Assembly (NCBI GenBank): GCA_008638375.1
Contig: CM018031.1
Span: forward strand, 60,814,688-60,878,687
From: Nyssa sinensis
Taxonomy: Eukaryota > Streptophyta > Magnoliopsida > Cornales > Nyssaceae
Reading direction: 5' to 3'
DNA: 64,000 bases
Shown here: positions 38,422 through 52,000 of the stretch, piece by piece
Layout: each line of letters starts with the position of its first letter
How positions within the stretch are numbered: position 1 is the stretch's first letter
Position numbers and translations under genes: made by a program
The notes under the pieces: generated by a model
Database searches by the model: none
What the model saw: the letters and a program-made list of their open reading frames with translations, nothing else
What the model was told of the DNA's origin: nothing

Positions 38422-41400
38422 TATCTCCCTTCTTAGCCTTGGTTGTATAATTAATTTTTTACTACTGTATCCTAGAAAATTAATTTACTATTGTATCTAG
38501 AACAGATCAGCTTGTTAGCCATTGGAAGGAACCATTAATTATTGGGTAAAGCTTCCCACTTGCAGGCACAGAATACAAGGTTTGTACAAAGCACTTCAAA
38601 ATAAAAAACCTTCCCACTATTCTGGCACAACTGAAGAAAATACTTTACCTCATCTGGAGTTTGCTCTCCTCGAAGTCGACGCCCATCGAACAAGAAAGCA
38701 ATGGAGTTAAACTCCACTGACTGTCGGTCACAGTAAGCAGTCATGAGCTTCCGTAGTTGGGTGCTACGCTTGATTCTAAAGAACACCTCATTTCCATCCT
38801 ACCAGAAAATGATGGACACAAGCAGAACAGATGGCAGGAGTTAGATATAACAATTTGATAATGCGATGCCTCATAAAGTATAGCATGAATCACATGCTAT
38901 CACAAATAACTTCACCGAAACACTACTGATGCTCTTCTAGTGAGCAAGAGTTACAACTTTCAAAAGTCTGCATTTGTTAGCTTCTATCAGTGACTAATAC
39001 AACAGGAATACTTGTATATATCAGAAAGCATAAGATCTAGTGTGGCTTAAAATTGTCATATAAACAAATAAAATGGCAATCATTCAAACAAAAAGTACAC
39101 ACAGTAAAATAAGCAAATGATTTTAGGAAACCATGTAATGGAGTTGTCGAAGTTTAATTTAAGTAACCTGCCACACTCTTAAAACTTACCAGAAGAAAAT
39201 TTAATCTGATAAATCATATTCCGAGTAAAAAGGCTGTTTTATCTCATTATCAAACAATTTGCATCTTATTGCATGCACACATTTTCCAATATCATCAATG
39301 TTTTCAGCATATAAGCAATAAGTTAAATTTGATGCGTGCAACTTTACATGTTACAACATTTTAACATATAAACTAATGTGGCACTATAAACTCAATTAAG
39401 TTAATACATAACAAGTCATAAAATTCATTCCAAAAAAAAAAAAAAAGATTCTGTGATTATCTATACTTGTATAGCATATCATTGTTATTTAAACCCCTTT
39501 GGCACTAGCAGGAGACATAAACATAGGCAAAATGCAGACAACCCTGCTGGAAAAGGAATACAATTTTAGGGATGCATAAACCATAAAAAAATATGTTTTA
39601 CATTTATATTTTCTGATTAGATATTTTTTTCTATAAGTATTTTCTAATTATATAGTTATATGAAAATATTGTTGTAAACTAAAAGGTATGGCTATCATGC
39701 TGGACAATGCAACCCACTAAACCTTCAATAACAGTATTACTTTGGTCATCTATGTTGTTCCTCTCCTCTATCTACATCCTAGTGGGTGTGTATAACATTG
39801 CATGGCGACAAGTTGAAAAATCTCCCAACTTATGAACAAAACTATCAAATTATACTTGAGATTTTTACGTTTTAGTCATAAAAAATGAAACCCAGTTTCA
39901 TAGCATATATTTCAATAAATGCCGAATTACGTATCCCAAATATGACCTGAAAACTATTTAACTGAATATTTCCAATATTCCAGTATTAACACAGAAATTA
40001 CAGAATGTTATATCGTCTTCTCACTAACATGCACTACTTCTCTTACACTCAAATTCATTATTTACTTTTTGCTAAATTTCCTAGAAATTCCCAACCAGCT
40101 CCCATCTTCTGAATCATTCCAAATGCAATTTTTTATGAATAAAAAAAAATTATTAAGACAAGGAGAAAGGGATAAAAGGCAGAAGCCTTGTACATACAGG
40201 ATATACAACAAGGATGAAGAACCCTCTCCTCCGTCCCCACCCAAAATAATAGATAAAGAAATAAATAAAAGAGGCACCAACACCTGCACCTGCCAAAAGC
40301 AGAGTTTCCCAAGTGAAAGCAAATTCAGCTTACAATAAAGAGCTCAAATCTTTAAGGATTTTTCTACCCCTCGCCTTCCAAATGCACCAAACTATTAAGC
40401 AAGGGCAGTATTCCATGTAACTTCCTTTCTTGAATTTTTTACCAAAATCCATCAAGTTGAAATCAAGCTAAACGCCAATCAAGGCATGACCATTGAACCC
40501 CAAAGATAGCAAAATGAATGCCCACCCCCACAAACCCCATAATGCCTGAAAATTGAGATATAAATGTCCCACCAGCGGGATATGGAATTAGAATTTGAAT
40601 TCTAATTTCTCTTTTGCAGAATCGAAATGGATTGAGAATTATTATCGAACTGTTTGAAAAAATACAAAAACTTAGCCTGAACTTGATAAAGAATTATAAT
40701 TCAAGTCCCATCACACAGACAATGGGGAAAAGGCACTTATAAAAAAAAGGGGGAGGGCAAAAAAGAGAGTATGAAGGAGAACTTGAAGATGAGGTAGTGA
40801 CACTCTGTAACTATTTAATTAGCCTAGTCAAGTAATGGCATAGTTCCCTCAAGACCAAAGAGGACATGTAACAAGGGTATGGGTAATATATGAAACAAGC
40901 TTCAAATTCAAGGAGGGATTGGACAAAATCAGATGGATTTGTGGTGCAAATCAGTATGCAATTTAGCTGACTGCTTATCACTCCATTTAAAGTTCACTCT
41001 AACAATTAATAATCTTGGGAGACCCAAAAATCATTAGTTATTTACAATTATTAATTATTATGTTTTCTTTATTTTTCTATTAATAAAATTTTTCCTCAAA
41101 ATTTTATGATTCTCAACATAAAAAAGAGCATGCATACAATTTCTCATGGATGATAGACTTGTTAACATAAAAAGGTAAATTATATATTAATCTCCATTTC
41201 TATTACTAAAAAATCAAAGTTACTAGTAATTTTTATACAATATATAATGGTGGGAACATTGCACCATAGCCTTTTGTCGGTATTTTTATTTTCTCCTATG
41301 TGGGTTAATTTTATACTATGACCTTTCATTTTTTTTAATAAGTAATATGACCTCTCACTTTTATTTATTTAATATTATATAAACTGATATTTCGATTTTC

Positions 41401-42237
41401 AAGTTCTTACTTCCACAAAATTTATCAATTTGTAATGTCACGTACCATATTATTTTACGGTATGTACACTACAGACAATAGATTTTATACCTGTATGTTG
41501 GTATAACATATTAGATTATTTTACCATATGTACACTGCAGATGTAGACAGTAGATTTAATATTCGTATGTTTGCACAACATAATGAAAAATATAATACTA
41601 TTACTGAACATGAACTGACACAAAAATATACTACACAACTTATTAAAAATAACAATATAAAAATCCTAACTATGATGGAAGCAACACAAAAGCCAATATG
41701 ACAAATACATAGAAAATTGAAGAAAAAAAAAAGTAAGCAAGGGAAGCTGTAGCTGTGGCTTTCCATCATACATATGTATATTTTTTATTCACCTCAGAAC
41801 AAATTCTGTTCCTCAAATTATTAATCCTTATAGATTATTAACCTATAATATTAATTATCAGGGAATCAACTGTATGTAAGTTGTAGCATTCAAATCCAAA
41901 CCACGCTACTTACATGCAAACCACATTGACATTTTTTTAAAAAGTATTTTCCAATAATACATACACAAACAAACTTATTTTCATAAGACAATACAAACTA
42001 CAAAGTCCCAATCAGGAAACTAGATGTCCAAATCAGTATAAACTATCAACAGCATGCATATAAAAAATCAAAACAGTAACAACCAAGCATTCAATAATAA
42101 AAGGTAAAAACACAAAAGCAAACCAAATGCAAACTCAATACAGAACCCCGAAGATATATAAATATTATATGCCTATACACACACACACACATACATGCAA
42201 ATACTCCATCCATTATTTATAGAAGAAAACAATAGCA

Positions 42238-42272
<35 letters not shown>

Positions 42273-42360
42273 GTACCTGCCCCTTGACCTTGAGGTTGAT
42301 GTGAGCGGATTGATCCATGGGCTTCTTGTCTTCCTCGTGAACACCACCAGCAGAGGACAT
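37566..42360 (-). CDS. SUMO1: Small ubiquitin-related modifier (SUMO)
   Basis: SUMO is conjugated to lysines of target proteins by the E1 SAE, the E2 SCE1 and E3 ligases, and changes their activity or interactions in nucleus and cytosol. Three exons: 42360-42277, 38798-38649 and 37640-37566 (stop TAA), 102 residues. The N terminus [14 protein letters not shown] is the flexible tail. The fold follows in [43 protein letters not shown] and [21 protein letters not shown]. The mature di-glycine in QTGG is followed by a processed tail, GCPYYL, so a SUMO protease must act first. Residues match the canonical SUMO1/2 class of plants. Intron 1 is about 3.5 kb. A TATA box and a telo-box lie upstream. 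The frame is intact. Confidence 0.96.
38371..38418. repeat. (CT)n microsatellite
   Basis: About 24 CT units in intron 2 of the SUMO gene. Confidence 0.97.
42240..42269. repeat. (AT)n microsatellite next to a splice donor
   Basis: About 15 AT units starting seven bases into intron 1 of the SUMO gene; a (CA)n run lies further in at 42178-42191. Confidence 0.95.
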
Positions 42361-42380
42361 TATCAGGCTTTTTCTCTCTC

Positions 42381-42389
42381 CTAGGGTTT
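42381..42389 (-). promoter_or_regulatory. Telo-box in SUMO leader
   Basis: The minus strand carries AAACCCTAG about 20-30 bases upstream of the SUMO start codon. Confidence 0.5.
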
Positions 42390-42470
42390 CCTTTCTTTGC
42401 CAATCGGATATGTATAGATGGTCTCACGAGTCAGGCTCTGGCCTGCTAGAAAGAGCAAGAAGGAAAGCAC

Positions 42471-42477
42471 TTATATA
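42471..42477 (-). promoter_or_regulatory. TATA box of SUMO gene
   Basis: The minus strand reads GCTATATAAGTGC about 115 bases before the start codon, which predicts a leader of roughly 80 bases containing the telo-box. Confidence 0.6.
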
Positions 42478-43498
42478 GCGGAGTTTGTGGTCCGTACGAT
42501 TCGTTCGTAGATATCAGTCACAGTTCGCATACTCGCAACTGCAGCAGGTCAATTACCAAAATACCCTAGAGTGTTTGAGGTGGCGGTTTTATATGGCGAG
42601 TTTATGATTTGGTATAGATGCAGAGAGTATGGTTTGAGAATGAAACAAAGAAGAATCGGAAAGAGTATGGATTTGAGAAGAAAACAAAGAAGAATCGGTG
42701 ATTTTGACTATGGAAAGGTAAGTTTTAAAGTGAAGATTCAAATTGACGACCAGAATTGGTTGAGGAGGAATCAGACGGATGAGAATGCATGAGGGTTGCT
42801 TTGAACTTTTTTTAATTGACGGCTGAGAATTCGTGGAGTCGCATTCTTGCTTTTTGTTTCGAGTTCTTCCTTATCCACATATCACTAGAGTTTTTGATAA
42901 GTGGGGCCAACCTCGTTTTAAATATGTTTATTTTAAATATTCATTATTCGTTGGATTAAGGTTATGTTTAATTTAACTTATTGTTAATATTTAATAATTA
43001 TTTAAATTTTTTTTTAATTTATTAGATATTTAATTTGATTTATCAATCATACTTAATTTAAAATAGATTTTTTAAAAAAATAATTTTAGTATAATTGGAG
43101 GACGTCAGGAATATAATTTAGTGCATCAAATTCTGTTCTTTATGCTCACTAATAAAATTAAAAATTAAGGAATATAAATTTTAATATGGATTAATAATTT
43201 TTTAATAGGTAATTATATTAATTAATATAAAGGAGTTTAAAATTAGAGAATAAGTCTAAAAAGAAAATAGACTTTAGAAAAACATTAGATTATACAAAAT
43301 AAATCTAAAAATTTAATAAAAGTCTATTGAAAATTTTAAATTAAAATAAGAATAAAATACGAAAAAGTTTAAACTTGGTAAGAGTAAAAACATAAATTAG
43401 AAGGGTAAAATTAAAAAAAAAATTGAAAAATATAAGAAAATTTGGTAACAAAGGAAATGGTTGTTTGGGGTGGAGGGGGGGGGGAAGGAATTGGCTCT

Positions 43499-43734
43499 TA
43501 GGTCATGTTTGGTACAATAAAATAAAAATTTTAAAAATGTTCATTCTAATTTTTTATTATTTACTCTTGTTTAGTTCTATAAAATGAACATTTCATTAAA
43601 ATCATTTCAAGCATCACTTTGACTCAATTAAGTAATCTTTATTCTATTTTATATCATTTTCTTTTCATTTCATATTTCATTTTACGTAATGACGATTCCA
43701 ACTTTCGTATCAAACATGACCTAAGTTAAGTTTT
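43499..43734. mobile_element. Short MITE with ~18-bp terminal inverted repeats
   Basis: The left end TTAGGTCATGTTTGGTAC and the inverted right end TTAGGTCATGTTTGATAC differ at one position. The element is 236 bp, non-coding and AT-rich. The superfamily is uncertain: the ends resemble hAT-type MITEs of plants, and no clear target duplication was seen. Confidence 0.75.
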
Positions 43735-44379
43735 ACAGAACTAGCTACGAACATTTTTTTTATTATACAAATAAATGGATCACGATCCTCTGGAAAAAAA
43801 AATTCTCACATTTTTTTTATGTAACTTTAAATGCATATAATCTATTATTAAATAATAAATGATGTGGCATGTATTTAATATATTTTGAAAAAGAAAAGAG
43901 AAAAAAAAATAATGAAGAGGAGTCTGTCCCAAATAAAGGTCTGATTCCAAGTTTAATAGAATCAAAATTCAAAATCTCATACCATTATACCATCACCCTC
44001 TTTTCCCATTCGAATAAGAGAAAATCCCATGTTTAACTCCATTGCTGAAAGAGGTCTGTTGGGACGGCCTTCAAATTTAAATAATTTAAATATGTCATTA
44101 ATAATTTACATAAATTTCTAATATAAGACTTTGTCATATCTTGGATGCATCACTCACAAAAAATAAGAAATCTCGTTATATTTAAATTTTCTTCGCATAT
44201 CCATTTAGAATAATAAAATTCTACCTCAAAATATTGTGTTTATAAATCATACTTGTAGAAATAAGAATATTTGATTTTTTTTTTTTATAACAATAAAGAT
44301 TTATAAGGTGTTCTAATTAACATTTTTGATATGTCAATCATATATATTAGTTGTTTTCTCAATTGTAACAAACAAGTTT

Positions 44380-44770
44380 TGTACACGTATCAAACTATGC
44401 CACTCTCTCCGTGAGAGTCAAGCCTATCATATGCGCATCAGAATATGTCCCTCTCCCTGTGAGGGTCAAGCTTACCCTAGTTCTGTACGCGTATCAGATT
44501 ATGTCCCTCCCCGTGAGAGTCAAGCCTACCCTACCCTTTTGTAGGCGCATCAGATTATGTCCCTCTCCCCATGAGAGTCAAGCCTACGCTACCTTTTTGT
44601 ATGCGCATCAGATTATGTCCCTCCTCGTGAGAGTACTATGTCCCTCTCCTCGTGAGGATCAAGCCTATCCTATCCTTTAAGTTCTAGTTGTCAAGAATTT
44701 ATGCAAAGGAGATTCGAACTCAAGATGCTTAAATTTTATCTTCAACATTTTTACCATTCAACCACATTTT
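44380..44770 (-). mobile_element. tRNA-derived SINE carrying an internal ~56-bp tandem array
   Basis: On the minus strand a pol III head is visible: A-box-like TGGTTGAATGGTAA at about 44762-44749 and B-box-like GAGTTCGAATCTCC at about 44722-44709. The body that follows (44670 down to 44382) consists of repeated units with GAGAGGGACATAATCTGATG, CGTACA and GGGTAGGCTTGAC. On the plus strand the atca marker recurs near 44390, 44438, 44494, 44550 and 44608, spacings 48, 56, 56 and 58, plus a truncated unit. The link between head and array is inferred from contiguity. Confidence 0.65.
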
Positions 44771-46573
44771 TGAGTTATCCTTACTTATGATTTATAGTCA
44801 TATAATAGTGAGAACAAGAGACCCAAAAATTTTGATATTTGTTTTTTTTATTATTATTATTTTTTATTGAAATATTCTTAAAAATTACCAACTACTCATT
44901 CTCAAGTTTTTTCATCTTTTCACTAGAGCCTCCAAGATTCTAATCATTATATTTTTTCCTCCCTAATTCTATGAGATTTTGGATGCATGAGTGGAGTGTA
45001 TTTGTCTAAAGGTCCTTTCAAATGTGAAAACCCTATTCACACTATAAAATCATTCATTTAGAATGAAGACCATGTCAAAGATGCCCACAACAAATATTTC
45101 TAAGTATGTATAAGGTCAATGAGTTTGGCACATTGGGTAATGAAAATAAAGTTAAGTTTCTTTTTTCTTTTGAATAAAGAACGGAATTTGAGTCATCTTT
45201 AGTATTAAATTATTTTCATATATTATTGAATATATGTCACATAACACTTGTACTTTACATGTTGTACATTTATATTAAGAGTGCGTTTGATTAAGTTAGA
45301 GAGAGCGATGAAAGGAAGGAAGAATATTAGTTAAGGAAAGCATATTAGTTAAGAAGGAAATGAGATGTGAGGATAATTATTTTCTAATGTTTAGATAACT
45401 AATGAAAAGATATGAGAGAAAAGAAAGAAGATGATAGTATAATCATTTCATCTTGTTTGAAAATGACAGAAGAGAAAAAAGAAATCAAATATTTTAATAT
45501 TAATTTATTATTAATTTATCATTATATCCTAAGATAGAAGTCTCTATTTTATTTTGATATGTATAGTTTTACAGATATTGTTGTTATTATCAAAAAAATA
45601 AATTTAAAGAGTTGTCTTCTCTCTCTTCCCTTTCCTTTCATTTTTAGACTAATTCTAAAATGAATCAAATAAATGTTAGAACTATCCTCCCTTTCCTTTT
45701 TCTCTCGTTTCCTTCTCCTTCCCTTTCTTTTCAACCCTGGCCATCCAAACTGGGTGAAAGAGAATTGAAAAAATATACATTCACTTTCAATTCTCTTTCA
45801 AACCCCTAAATGAAGCACTTTCAAGCATCTTTCCCCCCTTTGTTAGATTTGGTATAATAAAGTAAAAGAGAAAGAGAGAAATGGAACAAAATCTTAAAAA
45901 ATTACATTGTATTAAATTGAATGTTATGTAACTATTCAGAAAAGACTTTCTTATATAGGAGAGTTACAACAGCTATATAAGATAAGTATTGAAAAAAAAA
46001 ATTATAATTCATGGAAAACAAAAAAAAAAAATTGATAAAGTCAGTGAGGCCAACGCACAAATCAGATATTGAATTCAATTCTCATCACCAGCAAGAATGT
46101 GTGTGTTTTTAAAATATATCTTTTTACTTCTTCGATCATTGATATCTATTTTCCTCTTTATTGATTCTGTCAAGGATCTATGATTTGTTTATTCTTTGAA
46201 TTTATATGTCTCTAAAATCACAAGAAGGCATCAAAGATTACAAGTCATAATCATTAATAGTTTGCTAACAATTAATTAGTTTATAGGAATAATTAGGCTT
46301 GATCTTTTGCTAAGATACTTATTATTTTAAAATTCATGTTTTTTAGGTTTTTAAGGTGAAGGACAATTGATTTATTTTTTTTGAGATGAAATTTATTTTT
46401 AATTAGTTGGCATTTTATTTTTTTTCTTTTAAAATGACACTAATACCCTTACACATGATACGCAACTCATAACCATCCTCTCCAAATTCACAACCAGTCT
46501 TCTTCCATCAAATCTCCGTCGCAAAGCTCGATAAAAGTCTCCATGAAAATCTTGCCCACCCCCTAACCAGAAA

Positions 46574-46925
46574 ATTACAACCACTTCACTACCACCGATG
46601 AGGATAGATCGGTATGGATCACATCCCTTTCTCCTTAACTGATTTTCATCACTGGTGTCGGTTGTTGCCGATTGTTGGAATTTCTTTTGCTTGTTGTATC
46701 TATTTTTTTTGTCATAGTTTGCTGCCATCGACAGGTACAGATTGGTGTGGATCGCAGTCTCTCTTTCCTTCACTGTTTTTCGTCACTGGTGTCAGTTATC
46801 ATTGATTTCCAAAACCACTTCACCACCACTGACGATGATGGATCGGTGTGGATTGCATCACTCTCTCCTTCACTGATTTTCCATTACTAGTGTCAGTTGA
46901 CGCCGATTGTCGGAATTTCTTTTAT
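46574..46925. repeat. Three diverged copies of a ~100-130-bp unit
   Basis: The phrase gatcggt.tggatc.ca recurs at 46608, 46740 and 46842. Each is followed by a CT-rich block, then cactgattttcatcactggtg or a variant, and in copies 1 and 3 ccgattgt.ggaatttctttt. It lies upstream of XRI1. Confidence 0.8.
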
Positions 46926-47228
46926 TACTGAAATTTTTGTCACTATAGTAATGGTGAAGGTCTACGAGGAAAATGTTGTAGTAAAAGAATTGCAAGAGTT
47001 CAAATACATGCTTTGATGCTTTTAGAGACCATGGTAAAGAAACCTGAAGAATTTTCATTTTCAAAAAAGTTGTCGATGTACCTAGATAAAAAAAAAAAAT
47101 TGATTGGGCCTTGTAGCTTTGCCATTTTTTTAATTTATGAGCTTACCTGATTCACGGTGCTCTTTTTTCATGTGGTTGTGCTCTTGCATGTTGGGTTTGA
47201 TGGTGTTTTTACCTTTCTTTGTCAAAGG

Positions 47229-47634
47229 TAAAATTTTACCTTATGAGAAGCATTTTTTTTCCAAAATTTCATATGTAATATAGATGTCATTTGATAAATC
47301 TCATTTTTAGACCCAAATATATAAAATTTATTAACAATAGATTTGTAATTTACAAGTTATTGAATCTTAATGCATGATTTAAGGAGGCGATTTGGTTGAA
47401 GTAGCGAAAAAGATAAAATTCGACCTTCCAACGAAAAAGGTAAAATTCGACCTCATAGTGAAAATGTAAAATTTTACTTTCTAAGAAGCAATTTTTTACA
47501 AATCGAAGTAATTTTTTTTTTCCAAATTTTCATATATAATATGGATCTTGTTTGATCGATCTCGATGTTTAGAATCTAAATATATAAGTTTTATTAAAAA
47601 TAAATTTTTAATTTTTAAGTTATTGAATTTTAAA
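47229..47634. repeat. Pair of ~150-bp diverged direct repeats
   Basis: Segments about 47229-47375 and 47469-47634 share attttac.tt, gaagca, ccaaa.tttcatat.taatat and caagttattgaat-like blocks in the same order. Confidence 0.7.
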
Positions 47635-49048
47635 ATTTTACAATTTTTTTTTTGGGTGTGTTCCAAGTTTTACGGCTTATGAAAGGTACAATGGAAGGGT
47701 GTTTTGGGCACAAAATAATTAAGGGAGTTGCGGGATTAATATTCTTCCGTGTGAACCCGATGATAATTTATCTTTATTACGTGAACTTCCAACTGAATGG
47801 CCCTTTTTTTATTTGAAATTGAGAATGTTCGTTTCTATTACACAAATGAATTTAATGAAGAATTATTCAATAAAACAGTCACTTTGCATTACTATAAATT
47901 TAACAGAACTTTATAATTTTCTTATTTTGAATTTTTTTTTTTCATAAATCTTGAAAGTGTTTAAAATTTTGTAAATGATTGTCACGTCATATCAAACAAT
48001 GGTGTAAAATAATGGTCTCATTAGGTGATTTCTCTTATTTGGGTAAGAATGTAAAGAGAATTAAGTTACTTGAGTTCGACTTGTGATGAATTCGATTAAA
48101 AGCTTGTGAGATAAATAAGTCAAACTTAAACATATTTTAAAGTTTGTTAATTTATTTAGTTCGGCTTGAACTAGACTCGATAAGTCAGTAAGTAGTCTAC
48201 TACTATATAAAAAAATAAGTTACTCAAATTTAACTTGTAATCGATTTGATTAAATATTCGTTTAAAATCAATTCAAAAAATTAAATAAAATAAATAAAAT
48301 TATAATTTAAAATTTTATTTATTTTATTAAATTAAACTTAAATAATTTAGTATTCGACATCACTTGAGTGGTTGGACTCATTCCCGATCTTATACCTTAT
48401 TTCGTGACCGATGGGCTAGCATTGTGCCAACGGTGACCTCGGCCCATATCCTCCAATTAGCCGGCCCATCACCATCGATGCCCTCAAAATGTTTCCCACA
48501 CAAAGTTGAGAAAGTGGGCCACACGTGCCTAATTCCAAAGTGGATGAAGGGTCGTGCAACGGCGACTGTGATGGACTGTGAAGTGGGTCGTTCAAACACG
48601 CGCCAAAATTGGTCCGCGTAATCAACTCGCCTTTCTGTAATAAATGATGAATTTGGTAGAAATTCAGATTTATTCAGACTGATTAAGCAATTAATGATAG
48701 ATTAATAAAAAAAATAATCCCTCGAGGAAGTAACGGAATTGGTGGGGTTATGGCTACGGATAGTTCTCTGTCTAGATGAAGAGAGAAGAGGGTATAATAA
48801 ATAGTCCAGAAAAACATAAAAGAAAAAAGAGAGAGAAAGTAGAGAGAGAGAGAGACGACTGAGGGTCGGCGCTTTTCTCCGTTGCACATTTCTCAAACAC
48901 CATTCTATATAGTTTACAGACGAAATCGATCTCTTCTAACGGCTACTTTTGATTGTCTGGAGAAGGAGTAAGATTGTGATTCGTAATAATTCCTTCATCT
49001 TCTGATTCTTTCCGATTCGCATTCAGTTGCAGATAGAGTGTTACCCAA

Positions 49049-52000
49049 ATGGATTACAACAATGACAAGTATGTTATGATCTCTCTTTGTCCTATTTTGA
49101 ATGCATTCTTTGTGGTTTCTGTTGATGAGCTGGTTCCGAACCTTTATACACTGTTTTTGTTTTGTTTTGTTTTTTGTTTTTTTGTTTTTTTTGTTTTTTT
49201 TGTATCTGTGAATTTCTTTGGACTTAATGCTGGATTCGTGAATTAGGTTTGCTTGGTTTCACGTGTTCTCTTCTGGGTTTTACTTGATTCACTGTAATCG
49301 TAAGGTGAAAATAGTATTGAGGGTGTAGATTGTGATTTAATAACTGGGTCAATGCTATTTTTTGTGTTTTTTTTTTTAAAGAAAAATCTTTCGGTCAATT
49401 TCTCAGTTATTTCTGTATCAGAGAGTAAAATTTTGTGTAAACATAGATTCTGATCCTTGTCGAATTAGATGTGCAATCCCCCCCCCAAAAAAAAAAAAAC
49501 TCCCTCTCTCGTCAATATAATGAATATAAGTACTTGGATGCAATTACTAGATGCACGCCTTTTTTTCCTGCATTTGATGTTTGTGGAGGACCTGTTTCAG
49601 TATTTCATTAGGAAGTACTTACTGTTCTAATTCGTTCTAGGAACTGAATATACTGCTCCTATCATGTACTTGTTATGTGGTCTGTTAAGCTTGTATGGTT
49701 CACTCCTTTGTTGTTATCCTAATGAATGATCTATGTTTTGTGCAAAAGTAATGCAACCACTCCTAGCATCCTGCGTTAGCGGGACCAATTCCGGGTAATG
49801 GTCTGTGTAGTTTGTAGATATATTACTTCCTTTCAGTTCTTGATTTGTTTCTTTTGGATCCATGTAAATATTTGCTGTAGTTAAAAAAAAAAAAAAGTGT
49901 TTATGGGCTGAATTTAATATGTTCCTGCGAACTTCTTCTGACATTCTATTTGGCTTGAGCTTGAATCTTTATTATTTTTAAACTTACATATTTTACATTG
50001 AAATTTTACTTATGAGTCAGAATAAGTATCTTTTATGTGTGAAATTGTAGCAGAGAGATGTGGGATGATTGGCAAGGAGAGGATTACTGTCTCCAAAAGG
50101 ATACTAATCTTGGTGAGTCCGGCTTTGGTTTTTGATTTCCTAGTAAGTCAAGGTAATACGGTAAAGTTATAGATGTTGAAGTGCTCTAACTATTGTGAGC
50201 AGGCATATGGGATGGAGTGAGCCAGAATGCAGAAGATCTTTCTTACATGTTCGATGAAACAACCCCAATTAAGGACTGTGGGGATTTGGCTTACCATGTT
50301 ACCAATAGTGGTAGTATATCACATTCCTCCCGAAAATTTCTAGCTTTTAATATTAAGCACAATTCAGAGGACACTCTTTTTATTTGGAAGAATGGATTGC
50401 AGAAAACATGGACAAGGAATCAGAGCAATGCAGGGAGACTTCTTCACAAGTAAAAAGGCGCCGAATGCTACAGTTTAATACTGAAGTTTTGGATGTCCCC
50501 CTTTGCAATGAGGATATGTCATCCACATTCTTAAAATCAAAGGTTGGTGCCAGCCTACTATTTCCTTGCTGCCAGCGTGGGTCAGATGCTATGTATGGGA
50601 CTCATTTTGCTTGTGACCCAAAAGATTGTGTGGAGGACTATAACTTTTGTTTTATCATGACCATTGTGTTGTTTATGAGGAAAAGAACTTCTCCTACACC
50701 TCTTACATTGTGCACCTCTCTCTCTCTCTCTCTCTCTCTCAACTAGTATATATTTGGTCCTAAGCTAGTTATTTTATAAGTTGCTCTTCTCCATCATTGT
50801 TCTTACATAATTCATCAGGTCAGGTTCAAGCTCTGGTAGTTTTAATTACCAATGTCACAATGTGTATTAGGATTAATCATTAGTTCTTAATTTGTGATAT
50901 GGAATAATTTTCTATAAAATCATTCAAGTGTGCCATGGATTGTAGTGCTTAAATCGATGTTTTTGGTCCTATGTTTAGGACAGGGAGGATTCAATTGAAG
51001 AGGCTTTATCTAATATGTCGCAGTGGGTTTCCGGGTTTGCAGGTTTGTGTCTTGTGACATTCCGTTCTAACATGAATAGGAACTTAATTGTTTACTGAGG
51101 ATTTTTTTTTGTAATAATGTAATGCATATCAGTAGATACATCTGCATCCGGTTATGATGGCCTGGATCAATCATCTGAGGGTTGGCTGGCTGATTGCTTT
51201 AATGATGCTGAGATGCATTGCAGCCCTGATGATATGTATGTTTTTTTTTTTAAACTTTTAACTTTTCTTTTTAATTTTATTTAATATTATTTTTTCTACA
51301 ATTTGACTTCGTCTATCTGTGGAAAGCAGGAATCTGTCTGGGACATCCGATGTTCAAATTGATATTGCAGGTAAATGAAGATGTATTTTCCAACCAAAAC
51401 TATGTGCCAATTATTTTATTTTTACTTTTTAATTTGTTTCCTTGCGTCTTTTCTTTTTATTTTTTTTCAACATTCATATTAGTCTATAACATTAGTTCAC
51501 TGTTGTAGAGCTCTGCAACAGCACACCTGAATATGAAGCTAATATGGATCAAGAGCGTCCCACTCAAATTCATCGAAATGTTGTTTTTAAAGGTTTTCTC
51601 TCATCCCAACCTTGTTTTTGTGGCTTGTGTTGATTGAACTCAGAAACTGTTGTGAACTTACAATCCAGAAGTATTTTTTTATGATGTGGCAACTTCCCAT
51701 TTTAGGTCTCTTGAGTATGAGAAAGCAACCATGATTTAACCATGTCACAGATGTGCACTATTTAATAATGTTTGTACTCATGTGTCCTCAACTGTGAGGT
51801 CACCACGTTACTAAACATGGAAAGATTCTTATCATTGAGCTCATATAACTTAACAACAACAATTTCACTCTTTGTTTTTTCTTACTTAGGTAGGAAGTCA
51901 TACATGCGAACTCCTACAAAGTTGGCCTCTTCTGTTGCCTACCCATTTGCCTTCATTAAACCATGTGGTGTCCATGGAGATGTAACTTTAAAAGACATAA

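Larger units (their letters stand above)
42478..49048. other. Long gene-free region between divergent SUMO and XRI1 genes
   Basis: About 6.5 kb without a supported exon. It holds a MITE (43499-43734), a SINE with an internal tandem array (44380-44770), diverged triplicated and duplicated segments (46574-46925 and 47229-47634) and AT-rich filler. The last ~700 bases, which are richer in GC, probably include the XRI1 promoter and leader. Confidence 0.6.

Noticed and set aside
42571..42792. 73-codon open frame upstream of the SUMO gene
   Set aside because: Internally repetitive (RRIGKSMDLRRKQRRIG), in the promoter region of SUMO; no evidence of a gene.
48364..48621. Open frame upstream of XRI1
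   Set aside because: Frames are open on both strands in a GC-richer promoter segment; no protein family recognised.
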